Shown here one piece after another: positions 1 through 10,451 of a stretch of DNA of 64,000 nucleotides. The stretch's first letter is position 1. Every line of letters begins with the position of its first letter. Source of the stretch: Pseudomonas wenzhouensis (lineage in GTDB: Bacteria; Pseudomonadota; Gammaproteobacteria; Pseudomonadales; Pseudomonadaceae); the NCBI RefSeq assembly GCF_021029445.1, contig NZ_CP072610.1, forward strand, positions 2,108,001 to 2,172,000. Direction: 5' to 3'. The notes under the pieces are model-generated. The model had not been told where the DNA came from. It worked only from the letters and a program-made list of their open reading frames with translations, and searched no databases. Position numbers and translations under genes: made by a program.

Positions 1-1566
1 ATCCAGGCCAGCCTGCAGGACGGTGTACTGGCGGCCAATCCGGCGATGGCGCGCATGCTCGGCTATGACGATCCGCAGCAGGTACTGTGGTCGCCGGATG
101 ATCTGGCCCGGCACCTGTTCGTTGGCGGCTTCGATGAGCTGGAGGTGATTCGCCAGCAGCTGAGCCAGGGACAGGTGCTGCTGGGCTATGAGACACGCCT
201 GCGCCGGCGCGATGGCAGCACTATCGACGTGCTGATGAATTTGCTGCTTAAGCCCGAAGGGGGCGGGGTCTTCGAAGGTTTCGTCGCCGATATCACCGAG
301 CGCAAACAGGCGCAGCAGCGCCTGCAGCAGCTCAATGACGAACTGGAGCGTCGCGTTGCCGCGCGTACCTATGAGCTGCTCGAATCCAACCGCAACCTGC
401 AACGGCAGATCGAGGAGCGCGAGCGTATCGAGTTGGCCCTGCGCGAGGCGCGCGACGCCGCCGAGGCGGCCAACCGCAGCAAGGACAAGTACCTGGCGGC
501 GGCCAGCCACGACCTGCTGCAACCGCTCAATGCCGCGCGCCTGCTGATTTCCACCCTGCGTGAGCGCGAGCTGCCCGGCGCCGAACGGAATCTGGTCGAG
601 CGCAGCCACCTGGCCCTGGAAGGCGCTGAGGATTTGCTGGCGGATCTGCTGGACATTTCCAAGCTGGATCAGGCGGCGATCAAGCCGGATCTCGATGTCT
701 ATCGCCTGGAAGAGGTGCTCGCGCCGCTGGTATCTGAATTCGACAGCGTGGCCTCGGCCAGTGGTTTGCGCCTGCGGGCGCGAGTCCCGAGTTATGCGGT
801 ACACACCGATTTCCGTCTGCTGACACGCATTTTGCGCAACTTTCTCAGCAATGCCTGCCGCTACACCGAGCGCGGTGGTGTACTGCTCGGCGTACGCCGA
901 CGTGGCGCCTTCGTCGAGTTGCAGGTATGGGATAGCGGGCGTGGTATCGCCGCCGATCAGCTGGACACGATCTTCCTCGAGTTCAGCCAGCTTGAGGTCG
1001 GGCGCGCCGCCGAGCGCAAGGGTGTTGGCCTGGGCCTGGCTATCGTCGAGCGTATCGCACGCATGCTGGGCTATCCGGTGCAGGTGTTCTCGCAGCCAGG
1101 GCGTGGTTCCGTCTTCAGTATCCGCGTGCCGCTGGCGCAGGAGGCTCCGCGGCGCCAGGTACAATCCGCTGCGCAGCCGATCCTCGGTAACCCCCTGCCG
1201 GGGCGGCGCCTGCTGGTGATCGATAATGAAGTCGACATCCTGCATAGCATGGACGCACTGCTCGGGCAGTGGGGCTGCGAGGTGGTCACGGCGGTCGACT
1301 TGGCTGAAGCCTTGCAGAAACTGCAGGGCAGGGCGCCAGAGGTGATCCTGGCGGATTTTCACCTCGATCATGGGGTGCTCGGTTGTCAGGTGATTCAGCA
1401 ACTGCGTGACGAATTTTCCAGGCCGATTCCGGCGCTGATCATCAGCGCTGATCGCAGTGATGACTGCCGTCATGAGTTGCAGGCACTGGGGGCGCCGCTG
1501 CTGAACAAGCCGGTCAAGCCGGGCAAGTTGCGCGCGGTACTCAGCCAGTTACTGATCGACGCTTGA
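1..1566 (+). CDS. Hybrid sensor histidine kinase (5' end outside window)
   Basis: The reading frame is open to the left edge, so the N-terminus is missing. Visible from the edge: the rest of a PAS domain ending near ITERKQAQQR, a coiled-coil linker, and a DHp helix with the phospho-acceptor His in ASHDLLQPLNAA. A HATPase domain follows, with the N box (NFLSNACRY), a DSGRGI G1 box and a GVGLGLAI G2 box. The C-terminus is a receiver domain with acceptor Asp in ILADFHLD and the conserved Lys in LNKPVKP. It should be an inner-membrane or cytosolic kinase that passes phosphate between His and Asp and then to a partner. The HDLLQPL helix resembles the NahK/ErcS' group of pseudomonads, but that assignment is tentative and the signal is unknown. 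Confidence 0.9.
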   Translation: MQASLQDGVLAANPAMARMLGYDDPQQVLWSPDDLARHLFVGGFDELEVIRQQLSQGQVLLGYETRLRRRDGSTIDVLMNLLLKPEGGGVFEGFVADITERKQAQQRLQQLNDELERRVAARTYELLESNRNLQRQIEERERIELALREARDAAEAANRSKDKYLAAASHDLLQPLNAARLLISTLRERELPGAERNLVERSHLALEGAEDLLADLLDISKLDQAAIKPDLDVYRLEEVLAPLVSEFDSVASASGLRLRARVPSYAVHTDFRLLTRILRNFLSNACRYTERGGVLLGVRRRGAFVELQVWDSGRGIAADQLDTIFLEFSQLEVGRAAERKGVGLGLAIVERIARMLGYPVQVFSQPGRGSVFSIRVPLAQEAPRRQVQSAAQPILGNPLPGRRLLVIDNEVDILHSMDALLGQWGCEVVTAVDLAEALQKLQGRAPEVILADFHLDHGVLGCQVIQQLRDEFSRPIPALIISADRSDDCRHELQALGAPLLNKPVKPGKLRAVLSQLLIDA

Positions 1567-1646
1567 GCTCGCAGCGATTGACGGAGTGAACCTGGGTGAC
1601 TGGGGTGCTGTCTATTGGCTACCTCGTCCCTCAGGAGATAACCACA

Positions 1647-2054
1647 ATGACAATTTCCATGAACCCCGTTATGCGCCGTCTGGCAGCCATCACCGCGTTG
1701 TTTCACCTGTTGCTGGTGGTGCAGATTCCTGCCGCGAACGCGGCGATGGTCGGCACGCACGAGGTGATCGCCGAGCAGCAGCACAAGGTGGATCAGCAGC
1801 AGTTGATGGCCATGCTCGATGACGAGCAGGTGAAGGAGAAACTGGTATCGATGGGCGTTGACCGTGACCAGGTCGAATCGCGTATCGCCAGCCTGACCCC
1901 GGCCGAACTGGCGCAGTTCAACCAGCAGCTGGATCAGGCACCAGCCGGTGCGGGTGTGGTTGGCATCATCGTGTTGTTTCTGGTGATCTTCATCATCACT
2001 GATATGCTGTGCGCCACCAACATCTTCAATTTCGTCAAATGCATAAATCGCTGA
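1647..2054 (+). CDS. PA2779 family protein, small exported membrane protein
   Basis: A protein of about 135 residues. It has an N-terminal hydrophobic segment ending in PAANA (probable signal peptide or anchor), a helical Gln-rich middle, and a C-terminal transmembrane stretch (GIIVLFLVIFIITD). I chose the ATG at 1647 because AGGAG lies 10 bases upstream; an upstream in-frame start at 1596 lacks this. It overlaps the next gene by 16 bases, so the two are translationally linked. In P. aeruginosa the same pair is PA2779-PA2778. Function unknown. Confidence 0.8.
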   Translation: MTISMNPVMRRLAAITALFHLLLVVQIPAANAAMVGTHEVIAEQQHKVDQQQLMAMLDDEQVKEKLVSMGVDRDQVESRIASLTPAELAQFNQQLDQAPAGAGVVGIIVLFLVIFIITDMLCATNIFNFVKCINR

Positions 2055-2992
2055 TTCGCCTCTGCTGTATCGCCTCGATCGTTCTACTGACAGCCTGCGC
2101 TCGCTCTCCGGTGTTATCACCGGTGGGCGAGCGTTTGCCTGAGCGGGTGGAACTCACCGATGTGCCTTTCTTTCCTCAGGATGCCTACCAGTGCGGGCCG
2201 GCGGCTTTGGCTACCATGCTCAACCAGCGTGGTGTGCTGACCACGCCTGGTGCGCTCAGGGACAAGGTCTACATCCCCAGCCGTGAAGGCAGCCTGCAGG
2301 TGGAGATGGTCGCCGCGGCGCGCAATCACGAAATGCTGGTGTATCCGCTACAGCCACGCCTGGAGGCGGTGCTCGCCGAGGTGGCCGCTGGCAACCCGGT
2401 GCTGGTGCTGCAGAACCTGGCATTCGACTGGTATCCGCAATGGCACTTCGCGGTGGTGGTGGGTTACGACCGTCGCGAGCGCACGCTGATTTTACGTTCC
2501 GCCACCACGCGCAGGCTCGAAGACAGCTTCAACAGCTTCGACAGAACCTGGGCGCGCGGTGGGCGCTGGGCGGTCGTGACCTTGCCGCCAGAGCGTCTGC
2601 CGGCGCAGGCCGATGTCCACACCTGGATGAAAGCCGCCAACGACCTGGAGCAAACCGGCAACGCACAGGCCGCTCGGCGCGCCTATCGCCGCGCCGCCGA
2701 GGCCTGGCCGGAGCAGTCGCTGCCCTGGTTCGCCCTGAGCAACAGCCGCTACGCCGATGGCGACCGCAAGGGCGCCGAGCAGGCATTGCGTGAAAGCCTC
2801 AAGCGCGAGCCGGGTTTTGCTGCGGGTTGGTTCAACCTGTCGCAAGTGCTGGGTGAGCAGGGTTGTGCTTCCGAGGCGCAGCAGGCCCAGGCCTGCGCAC
2901 AGCGTCTGGCACCGGAGGATTCGCGATTCGCTTTAACGCCGAAAGCCAGTGGTTCCGGTGGGCAGTGTCAGGCCTTGCCGGCCTGTCCGTGA
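2039..2992 (+). CDS. PA2778 family C39-like cysteine peptidase, lipoprotein with TPRs
   Basis: The start at 2039 gives a classic lipoprotein signal, with lipobox LLTAC around residue 21. Next is a papain-like C39 fold: Cys in QCGPAALATML (catalytic Cys and oxyanion Gln) and His in WHFAVVVGYD. The C-terminal third has TPR-like helices (EQTGNAQAARRAYRRAAEAWP and the following repeat). Family members are predicted periplasmic, membrane-anchored peptidase-like proteins, and substrates are not known to me. The overlap with the preceding gene indicates an operon. Confidence 0.8.
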   Translation: MHKSLIRLCCIASIVLLTACARSPVLSPVGERLPERVELTDVPFFPQDAYQCGPAALATMLNQRGVLTTPGALRDKVYIPSREGSLQVEMVAAARNHEMLVYPLQPRLEAVLAEVAAGNPVLVLQNLAFDWYPQWHFAVVVGYDRRERTLILRSATTRRLEDSFNSFDRTWARGGRWAVVTLPPERLPAQADVHTWMKAANDLEQTGNAQAARRAYRRAAEAWPEQSLPWFALSNSRYADGDRKGAEQALRESLKREPGFAAGWFNLSQVLGEQGCASEAQQAQACAQRLAPEDSRFALTPKASGSGGQCQALPACP

Positions 2993-3058
2993 TGCCAATG
3001 AAAACGGCGCCCTTGCAGGCTGTGTGAAAACGCTCTGAACTGAACCGGTTCAATACAA

Positions 3059-3091
3059 ACGCCTCGATTGATTCGGGGCGTCTGTGTTTTT
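3059..3091 (+). terminator. Terminator-like hairpin inside the IS left end
   Basis: An 8-bp stem (ACGCCTCG with CGGGGCGT, one G-U pair) and a 7-base loop are followed by CTGTGTTTTT. On the plus strand this would stop outside transcription from reading antisense into the transposase gene, a common IS safeguard. Confidence 0.6.
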
Positions 3092-3119
3092 ACTGATGCA
3101 ATGATGCAAAGTGCAGCGT

Positions 3120-4130
3120 TCAGGTCAGTAGCTCGATCATGCGGCGCGCCCCGAGTACCGAAATAGCACGTTTGAGGTTGTAGGCTTGCACGGCCATCGC
3201 CATCTCAGCTCTCACCCCGCTGAAATGGCGCACTAGAAAACGACCGTTGCCCAGAATCCATTGTTTGAGATTGCCAAAAGGGTGCTCGACGATTGCTCGT
3301 CGCCGTCCCATCATCTCAGGGTGAGTTTCGAGTCGTTTCTCCATCCGCGCGAACGCCTCTTCGTTGGGATGGCGGCTGATATGACGCCGTTGGGCCTGTG
3401 TGCACTTGGCTTTTAATGGGCAGTTCCCGCAGTCCTCGGCACGGGCTGCGTAAAGGCGAGTGCCACGATTGAGCTGTTTCAGCGACAGGGTCTTACCCGC
3501 AGGACATTGGAAACTGTCGGTCGCAGGATCGTAAGTGAAGTCCTGACGCACAAACAGCGTGCCGCCGCCCTGGTTGTTGGGCGCGCGATTCACGGGGACG
3601 AAAGCCGTAATGCCCGCTTCTTCGCAGGCCTGAAACTGCGCCCCGTTGGAATAACCTGCATCAGCCGTGACGGTCAGCTCAGGCTGCTGCAGAACCGCCT
3701 GAGTCGCTTTGGCCACCAGCTCCCCACTGATCAAGCTCGCCTGGCGACAGAACTGGACGAAAGCCTTGCAAGTCGCCTGAAAGGCCATGCTGTTGTCTTT
3801 GCGAAAATCCGCGATGGTCTTGAAGTCCGGCGCCAGACGACCCAGCAACCACATCACCTCGATATTGCGCTGGCACTCCGCCTCCAATCGACGAGAGGAG
3901 CGAATGCGCTGGAAGTAGCCATATAGGTATAGCTTGAGCAAATCAGCTGGATCGTAGCCAGGGCGCCCAGTCTTGAGCGGCTCAGCCTTGCTGAACCCCA
4001 GTACCTTCAGATCCAGACGAGCCACATAGGCCTCGATGACTCGAACTAGATGATCCTCAGGAACCAGCTCTTCCAATGTCGGCGGAAACAGGCTGCTTTG
4101 TTGCCGATCTTCACCTTGGATATAGCCCAT
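3120..4130 (-). pseudogene. IS1182-type transposase with internal in-frame deletion
   Basis: The 336-residue frame starts at the ATG at 4130 (MGYIQGEDRQQSSLF), the usual start of this family. It has the N-terminal domain (LVPEDHLVRVIEAYV, RPGYDPADLLKLYLYGY) and the C-terminal half (TVTADAGYSNG, the Cys-rich CGNCPLKAKC, IVEHPFGNLKQW). The stretch that normally carries the first catalytic Asp, between ELVA and the ADAGYSNG motif, is absent: about 110-130 residues compared with the family's usual 450-480. A 16-bp stem hairpin (4135-4168, one mismatch) lies directly upstream of the start and could mask initiation on read-through mRNA. Probably inactive alone but still movable in trans. Confidence 0.75.
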
Positions 4131-4237
4131 AAACGACAATGCCCCTATCGACCGATAGAGGCATTGTCTTCACCTTGCACTCAGACTGCTAGGTTTTCAC
4201 ACAGTCTGCTTGGGCGCCGTTTTCATTGATGCGTTGC

Positions 4238-5521
4238 TTAGACGCCCAGTTTGTCACGCAGCGTGTAGTACCAGGCGCCGATGGCACTGAATGGCACCTG
4301 GAACAGGCGACCGCCCGGGAAGGGGTAGTGCGGCAACCCGGCGAAGGCATCGAAGCGCTCGGCCTGACCACGCAACGCTTCTGCCAGCACCTTGCCCGCC
4401 AGGTGCGTGTAGGTCACGCCATGGCCGCTGCAACCTTGCGAGTAGTAGATGTTGTCGCCGATACGACCGACCTGCGGCAGGCGCGACAGGGTCAGCAGGA
4501 AGTTGCCGGTCCAGGCGAAGTCGATCTTCACATTCTTCAACTGTGGGAAGGTCTTGAGCATCTTCGGACGGATGATCGCTTCGATATTGGCTGGATCGCG
4601 TGCGCCGTATACCACGCCACCGCCGTAGATCAGACGCTTGTCGCCGGTGAGGCGGTAGTAGTCGAGCAGGTAGTTGCAGTCTTCGACGCAGTAATCCTGC
4701 GGCAGCAGGCTGGCTGCAACTTCATCGGACAGCGGCTCGGTGGTGATCACCTGAGTGCCGCACGGCATCGACTTGGACGCCAGCTCCGGCACCAGGTTGC
4801 CTAGGTAGGCGTTACCGGCGACCACGACGAACTTGGCCTTGATGCGGCCTTCCGGGGTATGTACCACCGGGTTGGCGCCGCGCTCGATACGGGTAGCAGG
4901 CGACTGTTCGTAGATCACACCGCCCAGTGACTCCACAGCAGCGGCTTCGCCCAGGGCCAGATTGAGCGGATGGATATGGCCGCCGCTCATGTCCAGCATG
5001 CCGCCGACGTAGTTCTCGGTGGCAACGACTTCACGGATGCGCTTGGCGTCCATCAGTTCCAGCTGGGTATGCCCGTAGCGTTCCCACAGCTTCTTCTGCG
5101 ATTCCAGGTGGCCCATCTGTTTACCGGTCAGCGCCGCGAATACACCGCCATCCTTCAGGTCGCACTGAATATCGTACTTGGCGATGCGCTCGCGAATGAT
5201 GCGCCCGCCTTCGAAGGCCATCTGTCCGAGCAGTTGCGCCTGCTTGGGGCCGACCGTGCGCTCGATCACGTCGATGTCGCGGCTGTAGCTGTTGACGATC
5301 TGGCCGCCGTTGCGACCGGAGGCGCCAAAACCAACCTTGGCCGCTTCAACGATGCTCACCTTGAAACCGTTTTCCAGCAGAAACAGTGCAGTGGACAGGC
5401 CGGTGTAACCCGCGCCGATGATGCACACCTCGGTCTCCACCTCACCTTGCAGGGCAGGGCGTTGCGGCACGGGATTGGCTGAAGCGGCGTAATAGGATTG
5501 TGGGTATGCCGTGTGCGCCAT
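4238..5521 (-). CDS. puuB: FAD-dependent gamma-glutamylputrescine oxidase
   Basis: A 427-residue DAO-type flavoprotein. The dinucleotide-binding motif is at the N-terminus (VCIIGAGYTGLSTALFL), followed by GFGASGRNGGQIV and a C-terminal WTGNFLLTLSRLPQVGRI / YSQGCSGHGVTYTHLAG segment. Family enzymes oxidise gamma-glutamylputrescine or related polyamines in the cytoplasm, releasing peroxide and ammonia. The position next to PA2778/PA2779 homologues matches PA2776 (called pauB3) of P. aeruginosa. It is transcribed convergently with the peptidase gene. The exact polyamine substrate cannot be read from sequence. Confidence 0.85.
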   Translation of the reverse strand: MAHTAYPQSYYAASANPVPQRPALQGEVETEVCIIGAGYTGLSTALFLLENGFKVSIVEAAKVGFGASGRNGGQIVNSYSRDIDVIERTVGPKQAQLLGQMAFEGGRIIRERIAKYDIQCDLKDGGVFAALTGKQMGHLESQKKLWERYGHTQLELMDAKRIREVVATENYVGGMLDMSGGHIHPLNLALGEAAAVESLGGVIYEQSPATRIERGANPVVHTPEGRIKAKFVVVAGNAYLGNLVPELASKSMPCGTQVITTEPLSDEVAASLLPQDYCVEDCNYLLDYYRLTGDKRLIYGGGVVYGARDPANIEAIIRPKMLKTFPQLKNVKIDFAWTGNFLLTLSRLPQVGRIGDNIYYSQGCSGHGVTYTHLAGKVLAEALRGQAERFDAFAGLPHYPFPGGRLFQVPFSAIGAWYYTLRDKLGV

Positions 5522-5663
5522 CTTGAACCTCTGTTCTTTATTTTTTACGAATGATTTGATGCTACCTGAGTTGAAAATAGCCGGCTAGTGCCCGTGCAAA
5601 ATATTCAACGATCCGGTTTCGATAAAAAATTGGCCTATTTCAGTGAGTTAGCGAAAAAACCTG

Positions 5664-5691
5664 TTGACGGCCGAAAAGATCTGCGTAAAAT
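5664..5691 (+). promoter_or_regulatory. Sigma-70 type promoter for tRNA-Val
   Basis: TTGACG (5664-5669) and TAAAAT (5686-5691) are separated by 16 bases, and the tRNA begins 13 bases after the -10 box. Confidence 0.7.
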
Positions 5692-5704
5692 GCGCACCCA
5701 TCGA

Positions 5705-5781
5705 AGGCACATAGCTCAGTTGGTTAGAGCACCACCTTGACATGGTGGGGGTCGGTAGTTCGAGTCCAATTGTGCCTACCA
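5705..5781 (+). tRNA. tRNA-Val(GAC)
   Basis: A 77-base cloverleaf: acceptor stem AGGCACA/TGTGCCT, D loop AGCTCAGTTGGTTAGAGC, anticodon stem CCACC/GGTGG with loop TTGACAT (anticodon GAC), T arm with GTTCGAGTC, and an encoded 3' ACCA. An intrinsic terminator follows. Confidence 0.95.
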
Positions 5782-5791
5782 AATCGATAAA

Positions 5792-5820
5792 AAGGGGTCG
5801 CCAAGCGACCCCTTTTTTTA
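5792..5820 (+). terminator. Intrinsic terminator of tRNA-Val
   Basis: A perfect 10-bp stem (AAGGGGTCGC with GCGACCCCTT), loop CAA, then a run of T. The following 225 bases up to thrS hold no gene that I can support and form the thrS leader. Confidence 0.9.
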
Positions 5821-6046
5821 TTGCTCGCGTTTTTCGGGCAAGCTTTACGTGTTTGTTATAGGTAGCTGCTTGTCAGGGCTCAGGCTTTCTGAAAGCATCC
5901 GCACTCTTTACTTCCAGTGACTTGGTTCGGTCTGGTTGGCCTTTGGGCTCCTGCCATCGTTAGGTGGGTATACCGCTGAATCGCTTCCTGGCTCATCCCA
6001 ACCCACGTGACCTTTGGTAGGGGTCACCACTAGGAGAGGAGGCGCC

Positions 6047-7969
6047 ATGCCCATCATTACTCTTCCCGACGGCAGTCAGCGTTCGTTCGATCATCCGGTA
6101 TCCGTGCTGGAGGTCGCTCAATCCATTGGTGCGGGTCTGGCCAAGGCCACCCTGGCAGGCAAGGTCAACGGCAAGCAGGTCGATGCCTGTGACGTGATCG
6201 ATACCGATGCCACCTTGCAGATCATCACGCCGAAGGACGAAGAGGGGCTGGAGATCATTCGTCACTCCTGTGCTCACCTGGTTGGGCATGCCGTGAAGCA
6301 GCTGTATCCGAATGCCAAGATGGTGATCGGCCCAGTTATCGATGAAGGCTTCTATTACGACATCGCCATTGATCGTCCTTTCACGCCGGAAGACATGGCG
6401 GCCATCGAAAAGCGCATGGCCGAGCTGATCGAGAAGGACTACGACGTCATCAAGAAGATGACGCCGCGTGCCGAAGTCATCGAGCTGTTCAAGTCGCGTG
6501 GCGAGGAATACAAGCTGCGTCTGATCGACGACATGCCGGACGAAACGGCCATGGGTCTGTACTTCCATGAAGAATACGTCGATATGTGTCGCGGCCCGCA
6601 CGTGCCGAACACGCGTTTTCTCAAGGCGTTCAAGCTGACCCGTATTTCCGGCGCCTACTGGCGCGGCGACTCGAAGAATGAGCAGTTGCAGCGTGTGTAC
6701 GGCACTGCCTGGGCGGACAAGAAGCAGCTGGCTGCCTATATCCAGCGCATCGAAGAGGCCGAGAAGCGCGATCACCGCCGCATCGGCAAGCAGCTCGACC
6801 TGTTCCATCTGCAGGAAGAAGCGCCGGGCATGGTGTTCTGGCACCCCAATGGCTGGACTGTCTACCAGGTGCTGGAGCAGTACATGCGCCAGGTGCAGCG
6901 TGAGAACGGCTACGTTGAGGTTCGCACGCCGCAGGTGGTTGATCGCATCCTGTGGGAGCGTTCCGGTCACTGGTCCAACTACGCCGAGAACATGTTCACC
7001 ACGGCCTCGGAAAACCGCGATTACGCGGTCAAGCCGATGAACTGCCCGTGCCATGTGCAGATCTTCAATCAGGGCCTGAAGTCCTACCGTGACCTGCCGC
7101 TGCGTCTGGCCGAGTTCGGTGCCTGTCACCGTAACGAACCGTCCGGCGCGCTGCACGGCATCATGCGTGTGCGTGGCTTCGTGCAGGACGATGCGCACAT
7201 CTTCTGCACCGAAGATCAGGTCAAGAAGGAAGCGGCCGATTTCATCAAGCTGACTCTGCAGGTCTACTCGGACTTCGGCTTCACCGATATCGCCATGAAA
7301 CTCTCGACCCGTCCCGCCAAGCGCGTGGGCTCTGATGAGTTGTGGGACCGTGCCGAGGGTGCGCTAGCCGAGGCGCTGAACGAGTCCGGCCTGGCCTGGG
7401 AATACCAGCCGGGCGAGGGCGCCTTCTACGGTCCGAAGATCGAGTTCACCTTGCGTGACTGTCTGGGTCGTAACTGGCAGTGCGGTACGCTGCAGTACGA
7501 TCCGAACCTGCCTGAGCGTCTGGATGCCAGCTACATCGCCGAAGACAACAACCGCAAACGCCCGGTCATGTTGCACCGCGCGATCCTCGGTTCGTTCGAG
7601 CGCTTCATCGGTATGCTGATCGAGCACTACGCCGGTTCCTTCCCAGCCTGGCTCGCGCCGACCCAGGCGGTGATCATGAATATCACCGACAAACAGGCCG
7701 ATTTTGCCCGTGAAGTCGAGAAAACTCTCAATCAAAGCGGTTTTCGTGCCAAGGTTGACTTGAGAAACGAAAAGATCGGCTTTAAAATCCGCGAGCATAC
7801 CTTGCTCAAGGTTCCCTATCTCTTGGTTATTGGAGATCGGGAAGTCGAGACTCGATCCGTTGCTGTCCGTACCCGTGAAGGCGTCGATCTGGGCTCTCTG
7901 CCCATCGAGCAGTTCGCCGCACAGTTGCAGCAAGCGGTTTCCCGGCGTGGTCGCCAAGATTTGGAGTAA
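6047..7969 (+). CDS. thrS: Threonine--tRNA ligase
   Basis: A 640-residue class II synthetase charging tRNA-Thr in the cytosol. Domains: N-terminal TGS (residues 1-60), the editing domain ([16 protein letters not shown], with the later CRGPHV Zn-type segment), the catalytic core with motif 2 ([19 protein letters not shown]) and motif 3 ([15 protein letters not shown]), and a C-terminal anticodon-binding domain. The start at 6047 is preceded by GAGAGGAGG; an in-frame GTG at 6014 would add 11 unlikely residues. It heads the conserved thrS-infC-rpmI-rplT-pheST-ihfA cluster. A long leader (5821-6046) leaves room for leader control. Confidence 0.97.
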   Translation: MPIITLPDGSQRSFDHPVSVLEVAQSIGAGLAKATLAGKVNGKQVDACDVIDTDATLQIITPKDEEGLEIIRHSCAHLVGHAVKQLYPNAKMVIGPVIDEGFYYDIAIDRPFTPEDMAAIEKRMAELIEKDYDVIKKMTPRAEVIELFKSRGEEYKLRLIDDMPDETAMGLYFHEEYVDMCRGPHVPNTRFLKAFKLTRISGAYWRGDSKNEQLQRVYGTAWADKKQLAAYIQRIEEAEKRDHRRIGKQLDLFHLQEEAPGMVFWHPNGWTVYQVLEQYMRQVQRENGYVEVRTPQVVDRILWERSGHWSNYAENMFTTASENRDYAVKPMNCPCHVQIFNQGLKSYRDLPLRLAEFGACHRNEPSGALHGIMRVRGFVQDDAHIFCTEDQVKKEAADFIKLTLQVYSDFGFTDIAMKLSTRPAKRVGSDELWDRAEGALAEALNESGLAWEYQPGEGAFYGPKIEFTLRDCLGRNWQCGTLQYDPNLPERLDASYIAEDNNRKRPVMLHRAILGSFERFIGMLIEHYAGSFPAWLAPTQAVIMNITDKQADFAREVEKTLNQSGFRAKVDLRNEKIGFKIREHTLLKVPYLLVIGDREVETRSVAVRTREGVDLGSLPIEQFAAQLQQAVSRRGRQDLE

Positions 7970-7974
7970 TAACT

Positions 7975-8520
7975 ATTAAGCGTGAAATGAGACAGGACAA
8001 GCGGGCCGCCCCCAAGGCGCCGATCAACGAGAACATTACCGCTCGCGAAGTGCGCCTGATTGATGCCGATGGTGAGCAGATTGGTATTGTGTCGATCGAT
8101 GAGGCATTGCGCGTGGCTGAAGAAGCCAAGCTGGATCTGGTAGAGATCTCGGCTGATGCAGTACCGCCAGTTTGCCGCATCATGGATTACGGCAAGCACC
8201 TGTTCGAGAAGAAGAAACAGGCTGCGATTGCCAAGAAGAATCAGCACCAGCAGCAGATCAAAGAGATCAAGTTTCGTCCAGGGACGGAGGAAGGGGATTA
8301 TCAGGTAAAACTACGCAACCTGATACGTTTCCTTGAAGATGGGGACAAGGCCAAGGTATCGCTTCGATTCCGCGGTCGTGAGATGGCTCACCAGGAGCTG
8401 GGTATGGAGCTGCTCAAGCGGGTCGAACAAGACCTGATCGAGCTCGGCACCGTAGAACAGCATCCTAAGCTGGAAGGACGCCAGCTGATGATGGTCATCG
8501 CTCCCAAGAAGCGTAAATAA
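7975..8520 (+). CDS. infC: Translation initiation factor IF-3 (AUU start)
   Basis: IF-3 binds the 30S subunit and monitors initiator tRNA pairing. The N-domain ([21 protein letters not shown]) and C-domain ([25 protein letters not shown]) are both complete. I place the start at ATT, 7975, six bases after the thrS stop and spaced well from GGAG at 7963-7966; this gives the usual [11 protein letters not shown]-terminus. The first ATG, at 7987, has no ribosome binding site. AUU is the conserved rare start by which IF-3 represses its own mRNA, so start choice also indicates regulation. Confidence 0.93.
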   Translation: MKREMRQDKRAAPKAPINENITAREVRLIDADGEQIGIVSIDEALRVAEEAKLDLVEISADAVPPVCRIMDYGKHLFEKKKQAAIAKKNQHQQQIKEIKFRPGTEEGDYQVKLRNLIRFLEDGDKAKVSLRFRGREMAHQELGMELLKRVEQDLIELGTVEQHPKLEGRQLMMVIAPKKRK

Positions 8521-8580
8521 TCTACCGGGCACTGGCAGGCCTGATGGTTATCAGTTGTTAATGAATGCGGAGTACAAAAC

Positions 8581-8775
8581 ATGCCAAAAATGAAAACCAA
8601 GAGCGGTGCTGCGAAGCGCTTCCTGAAGACTGCTACAGGCTTCAAGCACAAGCACGCTTTCAAGAGCCACATCCTGACCAAGATGTCCACGAAACGTAAG
8701 CGCCAGCTGCGTGGCAGCTCGCTGATCGGTCCGTCGGACAAAGCTAAAGTCGAGCGCATGCTGCGCGTTCGTTAA
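8581..8775 (+). CDS. rpmI: 50S ribosomal protein L35
   Basis: A 64-residue basic protein with the typical [14 protein letters not shown] start and the KRKRQLRG centre; full length for bL35. It lies 60 bases after infC and 29 before rplT. In other bacteria L20 binds the mRNA leader here and represses both genes; that control is assumed, not seen. Confidence 0.97.
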   Translation: MPKMKTKSGAAKRFLKTATGFKHKHAFKSHILTKMSTKRKRQLRGSSLIGPSDKAKVERMLRVR

Positions 8776-8804
8776 TCGGTCAAGATACTTAGAGGTAATT
8801 ACTC

Positions 8805-9161
8805 ATGGCTCGTGTTAAGCGTGGCGTTATCGCTCGTGCTCGTCACAAAAAGATTCTGAAACTGGCTAAAGGCTACTACGGCGCGCGCTCGCGCGTGTTC
8901 CGTGTTGCCAAGCAGGCTGTCATCAAGGCGGGTCAATATGCCTACCGTGACCGTCGTCAGAAAAAACGTCAGTTCCGCGCACTGTGGATCGCTCGTATCA
9001 ACGCTGGTGCCCGCGTCAACGGTCTGTCCTACAGCCGTCTGATCGCTGGCCTGAAAAAAGCGTCGATCGAAATCGACCGTAAGGTTCTGGCTGATCTGGC
9101 AGTGAACGAAAAAGCGGCGTTTGCTGCGATTGTCGAGAAGGCCAAGGCCGTTCTGGCTTAA
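8805..9161 (+). CDS. rplT: 50S ribosomal protein L20
   Basis: 118 residues with the diagnostic [18 protein letters not shown] start and the [20 protein letters not shown] segment; full length for bL20. It nucleates 23S rRNA assembly and acts as translational repressor of its own operon in the related gamma-proteobacteria. A strong terminator follows before pheS. Confidence 0.97.
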   Translation: MARVKRGVIARARHKKILKLAKGYYGARSRVFRVAKQAVIKAGQYAYRDRRQKKRQFRALWIARINAGARVNGLSYSRLIAGLKKASIEIDRKVLADLAVNEKAAFAAIVEKAKAVLA

Positions 9162-9206
9162 GTCCCCCGACAATTCACCGGGCTTGCCCGGTGGCAACGT
9201 CAAAGA

Positions 9207-9242
9207 TAGGGGAAGAGCCTTAACAGCTCTTCCCCTATTTTG
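9207..9242 (+). terminator. Terminator or attenuator between rplT and pheS
   Basis: A perfect 12-bp stem (9207-9218 with 9226-9237) and a 7-base loop, followed by TTTT. It ends 17 bases before pheS. It should separate ribosomal-protein from synthetase transcription, or act as a partial terminator. No obvious Phe-rich leader peptide was seen. Confidence 0.85.
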
Positions 9243-9258
9243 TATCTGGAGTCTGTAA

Positions 9259-10275
<1,017 letters not shown>

Positions 10276-10339
10276 CACCCGCCTCTCGTGATCGAATTCA
10301 TTTAGCGTGACAGTCGCGTAGCGACGCTTCCTTCAAATC

Positions 10340-10390
10340 CTTCTCCCTTGGGAGAAGATGGCGCAAAGCGCCGGATGAGGGTGGGGTATG
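10340..10390 (+). repeat. REP-like intergenic element between pheS and pheT
   Basis: The 176-bp gap between pheS and pheT is unusual for this operon. It contains CTTCTCCCTTGGGAGAAG, a palindrome, followed by GGCGCAAAGCGCC, a second one, then GGATGAGGGTGGGGT. This resembles the dispersed small palindromic elements found between genes in Pseudomonas and Xanthomonas. Copy number elsewhere cannot be judged from here. Confidence 0.55.
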
Positions 10391-10451
10391 CAGCGTAGGC
10401 TTGCATGATGAGGGTGCCTACGCGGCATGCCCGTCAAGGAGAACAGACAAC

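Larger units (their letters stand above)
3015..4209 (-). mobile_element. IS1182-family element, internally deleted
   Basis: The ends carry a 17-bp inverted repeat, GCAGrCTGTGTGAAAAC, with one difference (3015-3031 and 4193-4209). The element is about 1.2 kb, shorter than usual for IS1182 relatives, which fits the deletion seen in its transposase. It lies in the loop of a terminator between convergent genes, with at most a TT duplication. Insertion into hairpins is known for this family. Confidence 0.75.
2996..4228. terminator. Bidirectional terminator hairpin split by an insertion
   Basis: The left arm (2996-3012) and right arm (4212-4228) are exact reverse complements over 17 bases: an A-rich stem base followed by CGGCGCCC. 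Joined through the TT that abuts both arms (3013-3014, 4210-4211), they form a compact hairpin with A-run and T-run flanks. That is what one expects between the convergent peptidase and oxidase genes. The insertion at 3015-4209 now separates the arms by 1.2 kb. The reconstruction is inference; the inverted arms are directly visible. Confidence 0.6.
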
